Below, piece by piece: positions 9,574-19,844 of a stretch of 41,953 nucleotides of DNA (its first letter is position 1; every line of letters begins with the position of its first letter). The translations under genes and the position numbers were made by a program. This DNA comes from Candidatus Nanopelagicales bacterium (GTDB taxonomy: Bacteria; Actinomycetota; Actinomycetes; S36-B12). The stretch is from positions 1 through 41,953 of the forward strand of contig JAFMDS010000014.1 of the NCBI GenBank assembly GCA_017857175.1, written 5' to 3'. The notes beneath the pieces were generated by a model that ran no database searches, was not told the DNA's origin, and saw only the letters and a list, made by a program, of their open reading frames with translations.

Positions 9574-10692
9574 ATGAGTAAGGGCTTGAGAGAACTGATT
9601 GCTGGAGTGGGTCTGGCTCCCGGTGACATCAGCCTGGATTTAGGCGATTTTCACCCGATTGCCCAAGGTGGATTCCAACTTCACCTCACTCTTAATGGCG
9701 ACACCATAGTTTCAGCACAACCACGCATTGGATTTATGCACCGAGGAGCAGAAAAACTCTTTGAGGCACGTGATTACAAACAAATCATGATGTTGGCCAA
9801 CCGCCATGACTGGTTTTCCCCATTTGCATCAGAACTTGGCGTTGCACTCACCCTTGAAACCGCCATGGGCATCACGCCACCCGTTCGTGCCACGTGGATT
9901 CGCATGCTCATGGCAGAACTCACGCGCGTGAACGCTCACTTGGCATTCCTTGTGGGGACCGTTACCGATTCGCAGTCACGGAGTTGCCGCACCTTGCGCG
10001 AAAAAATCACGGTGTGGTTTGAGAGTGCAACCGGCAATCGGGTGCACCCCATGTTTGCCCGCATCGGTGGCGTTGCGCATGACCTTGATCCAGAGCTCAT
10101 TAGCGCTGCAGGGGCGATTGCCACTGAGATCACGAGCAATCTCGCCCCATGGAGAGATTCCATTGACGCGGCGGATCTTGCCGGTGTTGCGGTTCTGGTC
10201 AAAGAAAGTGCACTGGGTCACGGCGCGAGCGGCCCAGTTGGTCATGCAAGTGGACTGGCCAATGACCTTCGAGTCGCAAGTCCATATATGTTGTATTCGG
10301 AATTGGAATTTCTTGAAAACACTGCGCCCGTTGATGGCGATGCCAGGTCGCGGTTCCTTCAACTCGCACATGAGTTGGAGCAGAGCGCGCACCTCATTAA
10401 TCAGTGTGTCAATACCATCAACGGTTCCCCTGCAGTGGACGTCAATGTAGTTCTACCCAAAGTGGTACGCGCCCCTGAAGGAACCACGTACTCCTGGAGT
10501 GAAGGCCCCACGGGTATTAACGGATGGCTGCTGGTCAGCGCAGGAGATAAAACACCGTGGCGTTTAAAGTTGCGCTCGGCATCCTTCAACAACTTTGATG
10601 CGCTCACCAGAACTCTTGCGGGACTTCAGATTGATCAATTGCCCGCGGCAATAAAAAGTACTTTTATTGTTATTGGTGACTTGGATCGTTAG
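9574..10692 (+). CDS. NuoD-like (respiratory-chain NADH dehydrogenase 49 kDa subunit/NiFe hydrogenase large-subunit family) protein
   Basis: RIGFMHRGAEKLFEARDYKQIMMLANRHDWFSPFASELG and C-terminal LRSASFNNFDALTRTLAGLQIDQLPAAIKSTFIVIGDLDR resemble NuoD. ORF 9448 trimmed to the ATG at 9574 just after the methyltransferase stop. Confidence 0.8.
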   Translation: MSKGLRELIAGVGLAPGDISLDLGDFHPIAQGGFQLHLTLNGDTIVSAQPRIGFMHRGAEKLFEARDYKQIMMLANRHDWFSPFASELGVALTLETAMGITPPVRATWIRMLMAELTRVNAHLAFLVGTVTDSQSRSCRTLREKITVWFESATGNRVHPMFARIGGVAHDLDPELISAAGAIATEITSNLAPWRDSIDAADLAGVAVLVKESALGHGASGPVGHASGLANDLRVASPYMLYSELEFLENTAPVDGDARSRFLQLAHELEQSAHLINQCVNTINGSPAVDVNVVLPKVVRAPEGTTYSWSEGPTGINGWLLVSAGDKTPWRLKLRSASFNNFDALTRTLAGLQIDQLPAAIKSTFIVIGDLDR

Positions 10693-10969
10693 CTCGAATA
10701 TAGGTAGCAAACCGAGCACGCAGTAGTGGCTCGATTTCGGGGTCAATCTCCCCATGGCCAAACATTTGTTTGGCAGCGCGCACGGTCTCAATGAACGTGC
10801 CACCGATTGAACCGAGGTCACCGCCCTCGCCCTCAATTGCCACCATGCCGGGCATGTGGCCAAAGACATCCGTGAAGAATCCAATGTCGAGTTTCTTCTC
10901 CGCCAAATGAAATGCCTTGTGGCGCAGTTCATCAAATGGAAGGTCTTCCAACGGGATGTTTTCGCTCAT
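10670..10969 (-). CDS. Conserved hypothetical protein (99 aa)
   Basis: Coherent acidic ORF MSENIPLEDLPFDELRHKAFHLAEKKLDIGFF...; tail-to-tail 23-bp overlap with the NuoD-like gene. Confidence 0.65.
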   Translation of the reverse strand: MSENIPLEDLPFDELRHKAFHLAEKKLDIGFFTDVFGHMPGMVAIEGEGGDLGSIGGTFIETVRAAKQMFGHGEIDPEIEPLLRARFATYIRANDPSHQ

Positions 10970-11026
10970 GTCGCCAGACTACCCAAGCCTTGACTCAGCA
11001 AGCGCTAACCCCGGCGTGGAACATGG

Positions 11027-11488
11027 TCATTTGTTTCCATCGGCTTCATTGCGCGCAACGCACATAGATTCCAGCCACAAGCCCGAAACCACCAGAATGA
11101 TGGATCCGATGGCTGCGAGAAATCCCGAAATCATGGTTGACCATCCGGCCGGTGTTGCAGATTGCCCAACAGCAACGAGGGCGACTCCAAGATAAAACCC
11201 GGCAATGACCGCACCGGTGCGGCTCGCCGCCATAGCTAGAACTGCAATGCGCGCAGACGCTAGCGGCGGGAACGGTTGGGCACCCGGTTTGCGTTCGAGG
11301 CGTGGTTTGGCAAAAAAAGTCCAGAGACCAACACTGATCCCGAGAATCCAGAGAGCAGCAGGCGCAAGGCTCGGCACCGGGATACTTCGCCCCGTCTGGC
11401 CTTGAACTATTTCTGCGCTTGCCCACCCAATGGCACCAAGGACAACAAAAATGATGGCCAGGTGAGAGAGCTTGGTTTGACCCATCAC
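11027..11488 (-). CDS. DUF3180-type membrane protein
   Basis: Four predicted hydrophobic segments; directly downstream of folK with 4-bp overlap, as I recall for DUF3180 proteins in Actinobacteria. Confidence 0.7.
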   Translation of the reverse strand: MMGQTKLSHLAIIFVVLGAIGWASAEIVQGQTGRSIPVPSLAPAALWILGISVGLWTFFAKPRLERKPGAQPFPPLASARIAVLAMAASRTGAVIAGFYLGVALVAVGQSATPAGWSTMISGFLAAIGSIILVVSGLWLESMCVARNEADGNK

Positions 11489-12003
11489 GCATCTAGCCTC
11501 TCGGGGATTGCAGTCAATGAATCACAAGTGCTTTGAAGTTGATCAATGCTCCCATGTCCAGGAAGTTCACGAAACTTACTTGGTAACGAAATCCCATTCC
11601 AGGGCACCGTGACAAATGACCGCTCAAATGCTCGCGGATGCGGGATCGTGAGGTCGGTCGTGTCCATCGTGACAGGCTCACCATCGCACCACGCTGCGAT
11701 GATGTCGAGGTCCAGTGTTCGTGGACCCCACCTAATTTCACGAGTGCGACCGAATTCGTTTTCCACGCGGTGAAGTTCATCCAATACCTCTGTGGGTGAA
11801 AGTTCGGTCTCGAAAACAGCGACAGCGTTGGTGAAATCCCCCTGCTCAACTCCACCGACCGGTGCGGTGCGATAAAGGCTCGATGCGCCCACGACTTTCC
11901 ACAACATTGCAAGTTTGATATACGCACCTTTTAAGGTGTCCACAGGCTGATCGAGATTTGCACCAAAGGCGATGACATAGGTGTTCACAGGAATGATCAC
12001 CAA
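11485..12003 (-). CDS. folK: 2-amino-4-hydroxy-6-hydroxymethyldihydropteridine pyrophosphokinase
   Basis: AFGANLDQPVDTLKGAY, SSLYRTAPVGGVEQGDFTNAV, RWGPRTLDLDIIA, IPHPRAFERSFVTVPW. Confidence 0.95.
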   Translation of the reverse strand: MVIIPVNTYVIAFGANLDQPVDTLKGAYIKLAMLWKVVGASSLYRTAPVGGVEQGDFTNAVAVFETELSPTEVLDELHRVENEFGRTREIRWGPRTLDLDIIAAWCDGEPVTMDTTDLTIPHPRAFERSFVTVPWNGISLPSKFRELPGHGSIDQLQSTCDSLTAIPERLDA

Positions 12004-13185
12004 CTACCTGTGCTTGTAACGGCTGACAACGACATCACCGAAATCACCTTCAATGGGCGCATCGGGTTTATGCACCCTGACGTTGACGGAGACAACCTGC
12101 GGGAACTTCAAGCAATCCGAGGCAATGGACTCAGCAAGTTTCTCAATCAGATCAACCGGCTCACCGGTGATTCGTGCTCTGATTGCATCAGAAACTTCCG
12201 CGTAATTGACGGTATCAGCGAGGTCGTCGGTCTGCGCTGCATGTGCAATGGAGATTCCCAAGGTGGCGTCAATGGAAAAGTACTGACCATTCTCGCGTTC
12301 ATGTTCCAGCACACCGTGATAGCCGTAATCCCTGACACCAAATATCTCAATCGTGTCCATGGCGGGATTGGGGTTGACCGCGTTGAGCCCCTTGATTGCA
12401 TCACTCGTTGCCTTCACATCATGAACGCGAACTCCCCAAACCCCCCGCTGAAGCAACTGGGCACCAATTACCGCGGATGCAATATCCCTGTCCTGCTCGG
12501 AGCGTTCAACACCACCAGAATCAGCCAAGAGATGCCCGAGGAAACGCTTGCGAGAAACACCAACAAGGAGTGGGAAGCCCAGACTCTGAAGATGATCAAT
12601 ATGGCGAAGCAGTTCCCAATTGTGTTCAAAAGTCTTGCCAAACCCAATACCCGGATCAAGGATTATGTTGTTCTTGTTGATTCCTGCGGCAAGCGCGCGT
12701 TCCGCTTGTAACTGCAACTCGGTTCGAACTTCCTGCACAACGTCGCTGAAAGCGATGTTCTCTTGCATTGTTTTGCTCGGCCCACGCCAGTGCATGAGAA
12801 TGATAGGCACATTTAATTCCGCTGCGGTGCTCAACATTGCTGGGTCAGAAAGTCCGCCGCTGACATCGTTGATCATGGAGGCACCGGCATCTACCGCTGC
12901 GTGAGCAACTTGCGCGTGCATGGTGTCGATACTGACGTACAGGCCTCGAATGACGAGTTCCTTTATCACGGGGAGAACACGATCAAGTTCCACATCAACG
13001 GGAATGCGATCTGCTCCGGGCCTGGTGGACTCGCCACCGACATCAATTATCTGGGCTCCGTGGCTCACCATTGCCTCAGCCGCGAGCACGGCCGCGTTCA
13101 CATCTGCATAACGGCCGCCATCAGAAAATGAATCAGGTGTGACATTAAGGATCCCCATGATGACGCCGGGATTCCGAATGCTCAT
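12004..13185 (-). CDS. folP: Dihydropteroate synthase - dihydroneopterin aldolase fusion (FolP-FolB)
   Basis: FolP: GILNVTPDSFSDGG, DVGGESTRPGA, ILDPGIGFGKTFEHN, VGVSRKRFLG. Uninterrupted C-terminal FolB domain from Met276 (codon at 12360): MDTIEIFGVRDYGYHGVLEHERENGQYFSIDATLG... Confidence 0.93.
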   Translation of the reverse strand: MSIRNPGVIMGILNVTPDSFSDGGRYADVNAAVLAAEAMVSHGAQIIDVGGESTRPGADRIPVDVELDRVLPVIKELVIRGLYVSIDTMHAQVAHAAVDAGASMINDVSGGLSDPAMLSTAAELNVPIILMHWRGPSKTMQENIAFSDVVQEVRTELQLQAERALAAGINKNNIILDPGIGFGKTFEHNWELLRHIDHLQSLGFPLLVGVSRKRFLGHLLADSGGVERSEQDRDIASAVIGAQLLQRGVWGVRVHDVKATSDAIKGLNAVNPNPAMDTIEIFGVRDYGYHGVLEHERENGQYFSIDATLGISIAHAAQTDDLADTVNYAEVSDAIRARITGEPVDLIEKLAESIASDCLKFPQVVSVNVRVHKPDAPIEGDFGDVVVSRYKHR

Positions 13186-13189
13186 TGCG

Positions 13190-13804
13190 CTACCGGCCTG
13201 AGGAAATCAATGCCATGGCTTCAGCGCGCGTTGCGGCATCGCGCAAACTGCCACGAACCACGCTCGTTGTTGTCACCGCACCAGGCTTTCGCACACCACG
13301 CAACGACATACACATGTGCTCGGCTTCAATGATCACGATCGCACCGCGCGGCTGAAGTATCTCCATGATCGAATCAGCAATTTGAGAGGTTAAGCGTTCC
13401 TGCACCTGTGGCCGGTGGGCGAAAACATCGGTGACGCGAGCCAACTTGGAAAGGCCCGTGATCCTCCCGTTTTCGTTCGGAATGTAACCAATATGGGCAA
13501 CACCATGGAACGGCAACAGATGGTGTTCACACATGCTGTTGACACTGATGTCCTTAACAATGACGAGTTCGTCATGACCCAAATCAAAAGTGGTCGTGAG
13601 AACTTCTTCAGCGTTCTGGTGTAGCCCACCAAAGATTTCGGCATAACCGCGAGCCACCCGGGCAGGGGTGTCAAGCAGTCCATCACGCTCGGGGTTCTCG
13701 CCGATCGCAATCAAAAGGTCCCTGATGGCTTTCTCCACGCCTTCATGGTTGTAGGGGGCAATAGCCGCAGGTTCTGGGGCGCTGATCGGGTTGATGTCGT
13801 TCAT
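13190..13804 (-). CDS. folE: GTP cyclohydrolase I
   Basis: [70 protein letters not shown]. Start set at MNDINP (13804), because the longer ORF runs into ftsH. Confidence 0.95.
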   Translation of the reverse strand: MNDINPISAPEPAAIAPYNHEGVEKAIRDLLIAIGENPERDGLLDTPARVARGYAEIFGGLHQNAEEVLTTTFDLGHDELVIVKDISVNSMCEHHLLPFHGVAHIGYIPNENGRITGLSKLARVTDVFAHRPQVQERLTSQIADSIMEILQPRGAIVIIEAEHMCMSLRGVRKPGAVTTTSVVRGSLRDAATRAEAMALISSGR

Positions 13805-13808
13805 GCTC

Positions 13809-15779
13809 TTAGACGTTCGATTCAACCGAGTCGCTGGCCGCTTCAGGCTCTGTATGTTTCTCCGGCTCACGAGCGACCAACTCAGCAACAACAACCGGCC
13901 CGCTGAGATCCGGTGCTCTGCGCGCAGAACCGGTCCACGCGCCACGAACTTCGCGCAAGTTGAGTTCACGGAAGATCTCTTCGATCTCACCCTTGTCCAG
14001 TGTCTCGCGTTCCATGAGGGCTACGACGATGGCATCAAGTGCTTCGCGGTTGGTCACGAGAATGTCATAGGCCTCTTGATGTGCGGCCTCAATGAATGCG
14101 CGGACTTCTTCATCGATTGCGGCTGCAACTTCTTCAGAGAAGTCACGGGTGTGACCCATGTCCCGACCCATGAATACTTCGCTGCTTTCCTTGCCGTACT
14201 TGATGGCGCCCAACCGCTCAGTCATGCCGTACTGCATCACCATGGCGCGGGCAACGGCTGTTGCCTTTTCAATGTCATTGGACGCACCCGTTGTTGGATC
14301 GTGAAAAATTAGTTCCTCAGCGGCACGACCGCCGAGCATGTATGCCAACTGGTTAAGCATCTGACTGCGCGTTGTCGAGTACTTTTCCTGATCCGGCAAG
14401 ACCATGGTGTAACCCAGTGCGCGACCACGCGGCATGATCGTAATTTTGTGCACGGGGTCGTTACCCGGCAGTGCCGCGGCGACAAGAGCGTGGCCAGCTT
14501 CGTGGTAGGCAGTGATCAAGCGTTCTTCGTGGTCCATGACTCGGGTGCGCTTTTGTGGCCCAGCAATGACACGGTCGATTGCTTCATCCATGATCACGTT
14601 ATCGATTTCAGTGTGACCACCACGTGCCGTCAACAGTGCGGCCTCGTTGAGCACATTCGCCAGATCTGCGCCGGTGAATCCAGGCGTGCGTCGCGCAACG
14701 GCCATGAGGTCAACCTCGGGCTTGATGGGCTTGCCCTTGGCGTGCACCTGCAGAATTTCAAAGCGGCCCGTGAGATCGGGGCGGTCCACACCAATTTGCC
14801 GATCAAATCGCCCCGGACGCAGGAGCGCTGGATCAAGAATGTCAGGGCGGTTGGTTGCAGCGATCATGATCACTCCACCGGAGACATCGAAACCGTCCAT
14901 CTCAACGAGCATCTGGTTGAGGGTCTGCTCGCGTTCGTCATGACCGCCGCCCATACCCGCACCACGGTGACGGCCGACCGCATCGATTTCATCCATAAAA
15001 ATAATCGCGGGAGCATTCGCTTTAGCCTGCTCAAAAAGATCACGAACGCGGCTGGCGCCAACACCAACAAACATTTCAACGAAGTCAGAACCCGAAATTG
15101 AATAGAACGGCACACCAGCCTCACCCGCAACCGCGCGAGCAAGGAGTGTTTTACCTGTTCCCGGAGGGCCGTATAGCAAGACCCCCTTCGGAATCTTGGC
15201 GCCGACAGCCTTGAACTTTTCAGGATCGGCTAGGAAGTCTTTGATCTCTTCGAGTTCTTCAACAGCCTCAGCAGCTCCAGCGACATCAGCGAAGGTTGTT
15301 TGTGGCATGTCCTTGGAAATCATTTTTGCTTTTGACTTGCCAAAGTTCATTATGCGCGAGCCGCCGCCCTGCATTTGACTGAAAATGAAGACCATGATCA
15401 GGACGAGAAGAATGAACGGGAGCAAGGAGACCAATAACGTGACCAAGAGACTTTCGCTGGGAACAACAACGTTGTATCCCCCGGGCAACATTCCAGCGTC
15501 AGATTTTTCTTGCAGCATTTCCTGCAATAAGACACCCTGACCCGTGACATAGGTGGCACGAACAACGTCGCCGTTCTTCAGAGTGAGTTCAAGGACCTGA
15601 TCGCGATCCGTGATGGTCGCGGTGTCGACGTTGCCATTGGAGATCTCTGAGATGGCGACGCTGGTATCAATTTCATCAGGCGCACCTGCACCCGAAATAA
15701 GGCTGGATCCCACCAGAACAAAGATGACGGCAAGAGCGATCCAGAAAAAGGGTCCCCGAATGATCCGCTTGAAGTTCAC
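13809..15779 (-). CDS. ftsH: ATP-dependent zinc metalloprotease FtsH
   Basis: [52 protein letters not shown] region, zinc site HEAGHALV; N-terminal membrane segment. Confidence 0.97.
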   Translation of the reverse strand: MNFKRIIRGPFFWIALAVIFVLVGSSLISGAGAPDEIDTSVAISEISNGNVDTATITDRDQVLELTLKNGDVVRATYVTGQGVLLQEMLQEKSDAGMLPGGYNVVVPSESLLVTLLVSLLPFILLVLIMVFIFSQMQGGGSRIMNFGKSKAKMISKDMPQTTFADVAGAAEAVEELEEIKDFLADPEKFKAVGAKIPKGVLLYGPPGTGKTLLARAVAGEAGVPFYSISGSDFVEMFVGVGASRVRDLFEQAKANAPAIIFMDEIDAVGRHRGAGMGGGHDEREQTLNQMLVEMDGFDVSGGVIMIAATNRPDILDPALLRPGRFDRQIGVDRPDLTGRFEILQVHAKGKPIKPEVDLMAVARRTPGFTGADLANVLNEAALLTARGGHTEIDNVIMDEAIDRVIAGPQKRTRVMDHEERLITAYHEAGHALVAAALPGNDPVHKITIMPRGRALGYTMVLPDQEKYSTTRSQMLNQLAYMLGGRAAEELIFHDPTTGASNDIEKATAVARAMVMQYGMTERLGAIKYGKESSEVFMGRDMGHTRDFSEEVAAAIDEEVRAFIEAAHQEAYDILVTNREALDAIVVALMERETLDKGEIEEIFRELNLREVRGAWTGSARRAPDLSGPVVVAELVAREPEKHTEPEAASDSVESNV

Positions 15780-15863
15780 TTCCTCACGGTACTACGACCC
15801 CATGGGGGGAGTTGCCTTGCATTCGCCGTTATGCCCAAGGCGAAAAGGTCACGGGGCTGGGAT

Positions 15864-16421
15864 CTAGTTCTCGTACACGTGAGGTGCCAGAGTTCCCACG
15901 CACCGCAGGTTTCGGTACTTTTGCGCGTAGTCCAATCCGTAACCCACCACGAATTCGTTCGGGATGTCAAAGCCCACATATTTAGCCTCGACGGGGACCT
16001 TCATTGCCTCAGGCTTGCGCAGCAGGGTGAATACCTCGATGGACTTGGGGTGGCGTGAGCCGAGGTTTTTGAGCAGCCATGTCAAGGTCAGCCCTGAATC
16101 CAAAATATCCTCGACCACGATCACGTGGCGCCCTTCAATGTGGGTGTCGAGGTCCTTGAGAATCCTCACGACGCCGCTCGAGGTTGTTCCCGAGCCATAA
16201 GAGGAAACAGCCATCCAGTCCATCTCGACTTTGTGGGTCCGAAGTGAACGCACGAGATCGGCCATCACCATGACGGCACCTTTCAGTACACCAACGAGCA
16301 GGATTTCTTCATCTTCATAATCGGCTTGGATCTGATCAGCGAGGATCTGGATTCGATTGAGCAGTTCCTCCTCAGTCAGCAGAACGTGTTGTAGATCTGC
16401 ACTGATGTCCGCTGAATCCAT
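15864..16421 (-). CDS. hpt: Hypoxanthine phosphoribosyltransferase
   Basis: LLVGVLKGAVMVMADLVR, VVEDILDSGLTLTWLL, YVGFDIPNEFVVGYGLDYAQKYRNL. Confidence 0.95.
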   Translation of the reverse strand: MDSADISADLQHVLLTEEELLNRIQILADQIQADYEDEEILLVGVLKGAVMVMADLVRSLRTHKVEMDWMAVSSYGSGTTSSGVVRILKDLDTHIEGRHVIVVEDILDSGLTLTWLLKNLGSRHPKSIEVFTLLRKPEAMKVPVEAKYVGFDIPNEFVVGYGLDYAQKYRNLRCVGTLAPHVYEN

Positions 16422-16448
16422 GATGCTCCTCGTTCTAGTTGCTAACTC

Positions 16449-17447
16449 TCACGTGCGGTATATCCGTAGCCTTCCATACTCCCTTACAGCGCTTGCACCA
16501 GATGGCAAAGCAACCTCACCTTGGCCATGCCAGTGCGTCACCAACGCATTGATTGCCGCTACATGGTTAAAAGTCAAAGGTGATGATTCACGTTCCACAC
16601 CAACCACTTGTTCATAGATTCTTCGAATGACGCGTGTCCGGACCGCCTCCGGTAAATCAAGTAGGTGGGTGACTTCGACAGTACCTTGAATTGAGTCATT
16701 CGAAAATTCAACATTTCCGATGCCCAAGTCAGCCCACTGTTCGAGTGCTTGGTCATCGGCACGCAGCAATTGGGCTGAGCGAACCAAGCCTGCAACAATT
16801 CCAGGGCCAAAATCCGCGCGGAGCTGCTCAAGGTGCGTGCGCATGTGAACTCGGGCATAAGCCGAATCCGCATTATGCGGATCAGACCACGGAGTGATTC
16901 CCATTGGCTCGAGCAATTCCGTGACCGCTAACGCGACATGAGTTCGCGCAATCCCCAGGAACGGACGGTGAATCTGATCATCACAGGCACTCATGGCGCC
17001 GAGACTGTGGGCGCCGGCTCCGCGAAGGAGTCGCAACAACACGGTTTCTGCTTGATCATCAGCCGTATGCCCCAGGAGAATCGGGTTGCCCTTGGCCACC
17101 GACGCCAATGCCGCTCTGCGCTCTTTGCGTGCGGCCGATTCCATGCCCTCGCCTGAGATCTGGTCCACGGTCACCGGGACCACTTCGGCACTGGATGCAC
17201 CAAGTGCCAAAGCGTGCGCGTTGGCAACGCGGGCAATTTCTGCCGACCCGGGCTGAAGTTGATGGTCCACGGTCACTGCATGCACGGTGAAGCCCTCACG
17301 TTGGCCAACCCAGGATGCAATGGCCGTGAGCACGAGTGAATCTGGTCCGCCTGAGCACCCGACAACTACGGCTCTCGTGTCACTCGGCAGGCAGTCCCGC
17401 AGGGCAACCCGCATGGCGACAACTTGCTCAGACGCTGGCTTTTTCAT
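16449..17447 (-). CDS. tilS: tRNA(Ile)-lysidine synthetase
   Basis: PP-loop VVVGCSGGPDSLVLTA, LLGHTADDQAETVLLRLLRGAG, ITPWSDPHNAD. Start trimmed to the ATG at 17447, giving an ATGA overlap with the upstream gene. Confidence 0.92.
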   Translation of the reverse strand: MKKPASEQVVAMRVALRDCLPSDTRAVVVGCSGGPDSLVLTAIASWVGQREGFTVHAVTVDHQLQPGSAEIARVANAHALALGASSAEVVPVTVDQISGEGMESAARKERRAALASVAKGNPILLGHTADDQAETVLLRLLRGAGAHSLGAMSACDDQIHRPFLGIARTHVALAVTELLEPMGITPWSDPHNADSAYARVHMRTHLEQLRADFGPGIVAGLVRSAQLLRADDQALEQWADLGIGNVEFSNDSIQGTVEVTHLLDLPEAVRTRVIRRIYEQVVGVERESSPLTFNHVAAINALVTHWHGQGEVALPSGASAVREYGRLRIYRT

Positions 17448-18463
17448 GCCTCGGTGAGCATTCGCTGTTGCCACAGGGCGGGTTTCTGAATCTCCGCCGT
17501 TGATGGCAGGTTTTCTGGTCGTTGCCAAATCTGATTGAACGCTTCCATGCCTATCGCATCAACACAAGCGCTCACAAATGCAGCGCCATTTCGATACTGC
17601 GCTAATTTCTCATTCATGCCTAAAAGGTGCGAGACAAACCCTTTGTTCTGATCTCGGCGCTCCTCGAATCGTTCGCGGATTACGTTAACGGTTGGAATGA
17701 CCTCGGGGCCACCAAGGTCCATGACAAAATCTGCATGACCTTCCAAGAGGGTCATGAGCGCACTGATTTTCAAGTAAATTTCTTTTTGCTCGTCACTTTG
17801 CACGAGCTCAATAATGCTTTGATCGTTACGAGTGATGACGCAATGAACAACTTGCACAATGCGGCGGGTCAACTCGATGGGGTTCAGTTTTGATGCATTG
17901 ACAAATTCATTAATAAGTTGGACAAAGTAATCCCGCATCCATGGAACAGCGCCAAATTGCACTCGGTGGGTTTCTTCATGCAGACATACCCACATGCGGA
18001 AATCCGTGGGGTCAACATCAAGTGTCTGTTCCACTTTCACAATATTTGGGGCGACAAGCAACAAGGTCCCCTCCTGTGAAAATGCCTCGTACTGGCCCAG
18101 CACTCGACCCGATGCCCAACCCAACACCAAACCTGTTTGAAATGCATTCGCTCGATCACTCAACGGATCAAAAACCGATGACTCCTTGCTGATCATGCCC
18201 ATTAATACATCGATAGCATCCACGTTGGACGCAATCCATTTCGCCCGATCGACCACGAGCGCAGGTCGAGCAACATCTGCGTGCATTCCGGTAATCCGTG
18301 CGATGTGTTCGCTGGCAAGCACAGACAGTGATTGCAACTCACTTACCGCTTGCAATGCATCTTCTTGGGTGACTTTTGGCCCCAGGGGTGTTGTGCGCTG
18401 CGCTGACTTGAGAATCAACTCCTGATGCGGATTGTGCAAATCAGTACTCATGTGCAGCCACAC
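17444..18463 (-). CDS. Zinc-dependent metalloprotease family protein (DUF2342-like, 'F420 biosynthesis-associated')
   Basis: HEETHRVQFGAVPWMRDYFVQLINEF zinc-site-like motif, LLVAPNIVKVEQTLDVDPTDFRMWVCLHE; located between dacB and tilS. Start could be the ATG at 18451. Confidence 0.78.
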   Translation of the reverse strand: MWLHMSTDLHNPHQELILKSAQRTTPLGPKVTQEDALQAVSELQSLSVLASEHIARITGMHADVARPALVVDRAKWIASNVDAIDVLMGMISKESSVFDPLSDRANAFQTGLVLGWASGRVLGQYEAFSQEGTLLLVAPNIVKVEQTLDVDPTDFRMWVCLHEETHRVQFGAVPWMRDYFVQLINEFVNASKLNPIELTRRIVQVVHCVITRNDQSIIELVQSDEQKEIYLKISALMTLLEGHADFVMDLGGPEVIPTVNVIRERFEERRDQNKGFVSHLLGMNEKLAQYRNGAAFVSACVDAIGMEAFNQIWQRPENLPSTAEIQKPALWQQRMLTEA

Positions 18464-19830
18464 TTGGCGAGTTTTGTTGCAATGCGGTCCATGGTGTTGC
18501 GTGCTGAATAAACAGATGGAACATCGTTGCCCAACATGACGAATACGAGTAAGCGTCCGCTCTCATCGAGCACCGTTCCTGCCAGTGACGAGACTCCGGT
18601 CAATGAACCCGTTTTGGCCCTAATGACATCCGCGCCCGCTCTTGTTCCTTTGGAATCGAATCGGTCTTCGAGTGTTCCTGTACGTCCTGCCACGGGAAGC
18701 CCAGTGGCAATGGATGCCCATTCGGGTTGATCACCCCTGACCATTTCAGTGAGAACTTGGGCCACCGCGGATGCACTCACCCTGTTCTTGGTGGACAGTC
18801 CGCTACCGTCTGCCAAACGCAGGCCGGCGGCATTGACACCATTACTCGCAAGTACCGAAGTCATCGCACGCGAGGATCCAAAGAAACTGCCATCACCATT
18901 GACGCGAACGCCCACGAGGTGCGCCAAGATCTCCGCAACGTCGTTATCCGATTCGGTGAGCATCGTGTCAATGGCGACGGCCATGGTCTCCGATTGAACA
19001 GAGGCAACACCCACAGAAACCGTTGGCGCCTTCCCTCGATCGATCTTCCTGACAGCGATGCCCTTCTTTTTTAATCGCTGGGCAAAGAGTTGCGCGCTCT
19101 GCTGTGCAGGGTCGTCCACGCGAGCAGAAGCGCCCGGACGCACACGCGCTGCACCTACCGTGAGCGCAGAAACTGGAGCCGCCACACCAAGTTTGGGGTA
19201 ACTGCTTTTCCATCCGGGTCCCAATGCTGGACCGGTGAACAATGAGTCGTCATAAGTAAGTGTTATTGATTTTGTGCCCGAAGCCAAAAGTTTGTCCGCG
19301 GTTGCCTGGGCGAGTGCTTTGAGTGAATTCGTGCCCTTTGTTCGAGACATCAGCGGATCACCGCCACCAATAAGGAACACGCTGTCGCTCTGACGGGTCA
19401 CCTTTGTGGTTGTTCGATACAGAGGTCCGAGGGAACTGAGAACCGCGGCAGCCGTCAAGACTTTATTCACCGATGCAGGCGTGCGGCGTTTTGTGGGTTT
19501 TTCAGCAAAAAGTTCCTTGCCCGTCACTGGGTCAACAACCAGCATGGAAAGTGCGCCCACCGTTGGGTCTTGGGTGAGTTTGCCAATTGCGCGGTCCACT
19601 CCAGTTGGCGTGGGAATGGGGGCCTTTTGGCTCAGAGGTCGGTATTCACTGGGAATTGGGCCAGGTGGTGGACCATCAACTGTCGGAACAGAGCCGAACA
19701 CAGGAACAGAGCCCAACACAGGACCCGTCAGTGCGACGCTAACCACAGCGAGAATCGTGCTCAAGATCGTGACTGAAAATGCAACTTGTCCAGTTCTGCC
19801 CAGCGCGCGCGGTTGAGTAGCCATCCCCAC
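18448..19830 (-). CDS. dacB: D-alanyl-D-alanine carboxypeptidase/endopeptidase (PBP4, peptidase S13)
   Basis: TPASVNKVLTAAAVLSSLGP (SxxK), TESDNDVAEILAHLVG (SxN), RAKTGSLTGVSSLAG (KTG); N-terminal membrane/signal segment. Confidence 0.92.
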   Translation of the reverse strand: MGMATQPRALGRTGQVAFSVTILSTILAVVSVALTGPVLGSVPVFGSVPTVDGPPPGPIPSEYRPLSQKAPIPTPTGVDRAIGKLTQDPTVGALSMLVVDPVTGKELFAEKPTKRRTPASVNKVLTAAAVLSSLGPLYRTTTKVTRQSDSVFLIGGGDPLMSRTKGTNSLKALAQATADKLLASGTKSITLTYDDSLFTGPALGPGWKSSYPKLGVAAPVSALTVGAARVRPGASARVDDPAQQSAQLFAQRLKKKGIAVRKIDRGKAPTVSVGVASVQSETMAVAIDTMLTESDNDVAEILAHLVGVRVNGDGSFFGSSRAMTSVLASNGVNAAGLRLADGSGLSTKNRVSASAVAQVLTEMVRGDQPEWASIATGLPVAGRTGTLEDRFDSKGTRAGADVIRAKTGSLTGVSSLAGTVLDESGRLLVFVMLGNDVPSVYSARNTMDRIATKLAKCGCT

Positions 19831-19844
19831 TACTCTAAGTCACC

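Noticed and set aside
13190-13990. Longer FolE ORF start at 13990
   Set aside because: Would overlap ftsH by ~180 bp and adds non-conserved sequence; the ATG at 13804 starts 5 bp after the ftsH stop region and matches FolE size.
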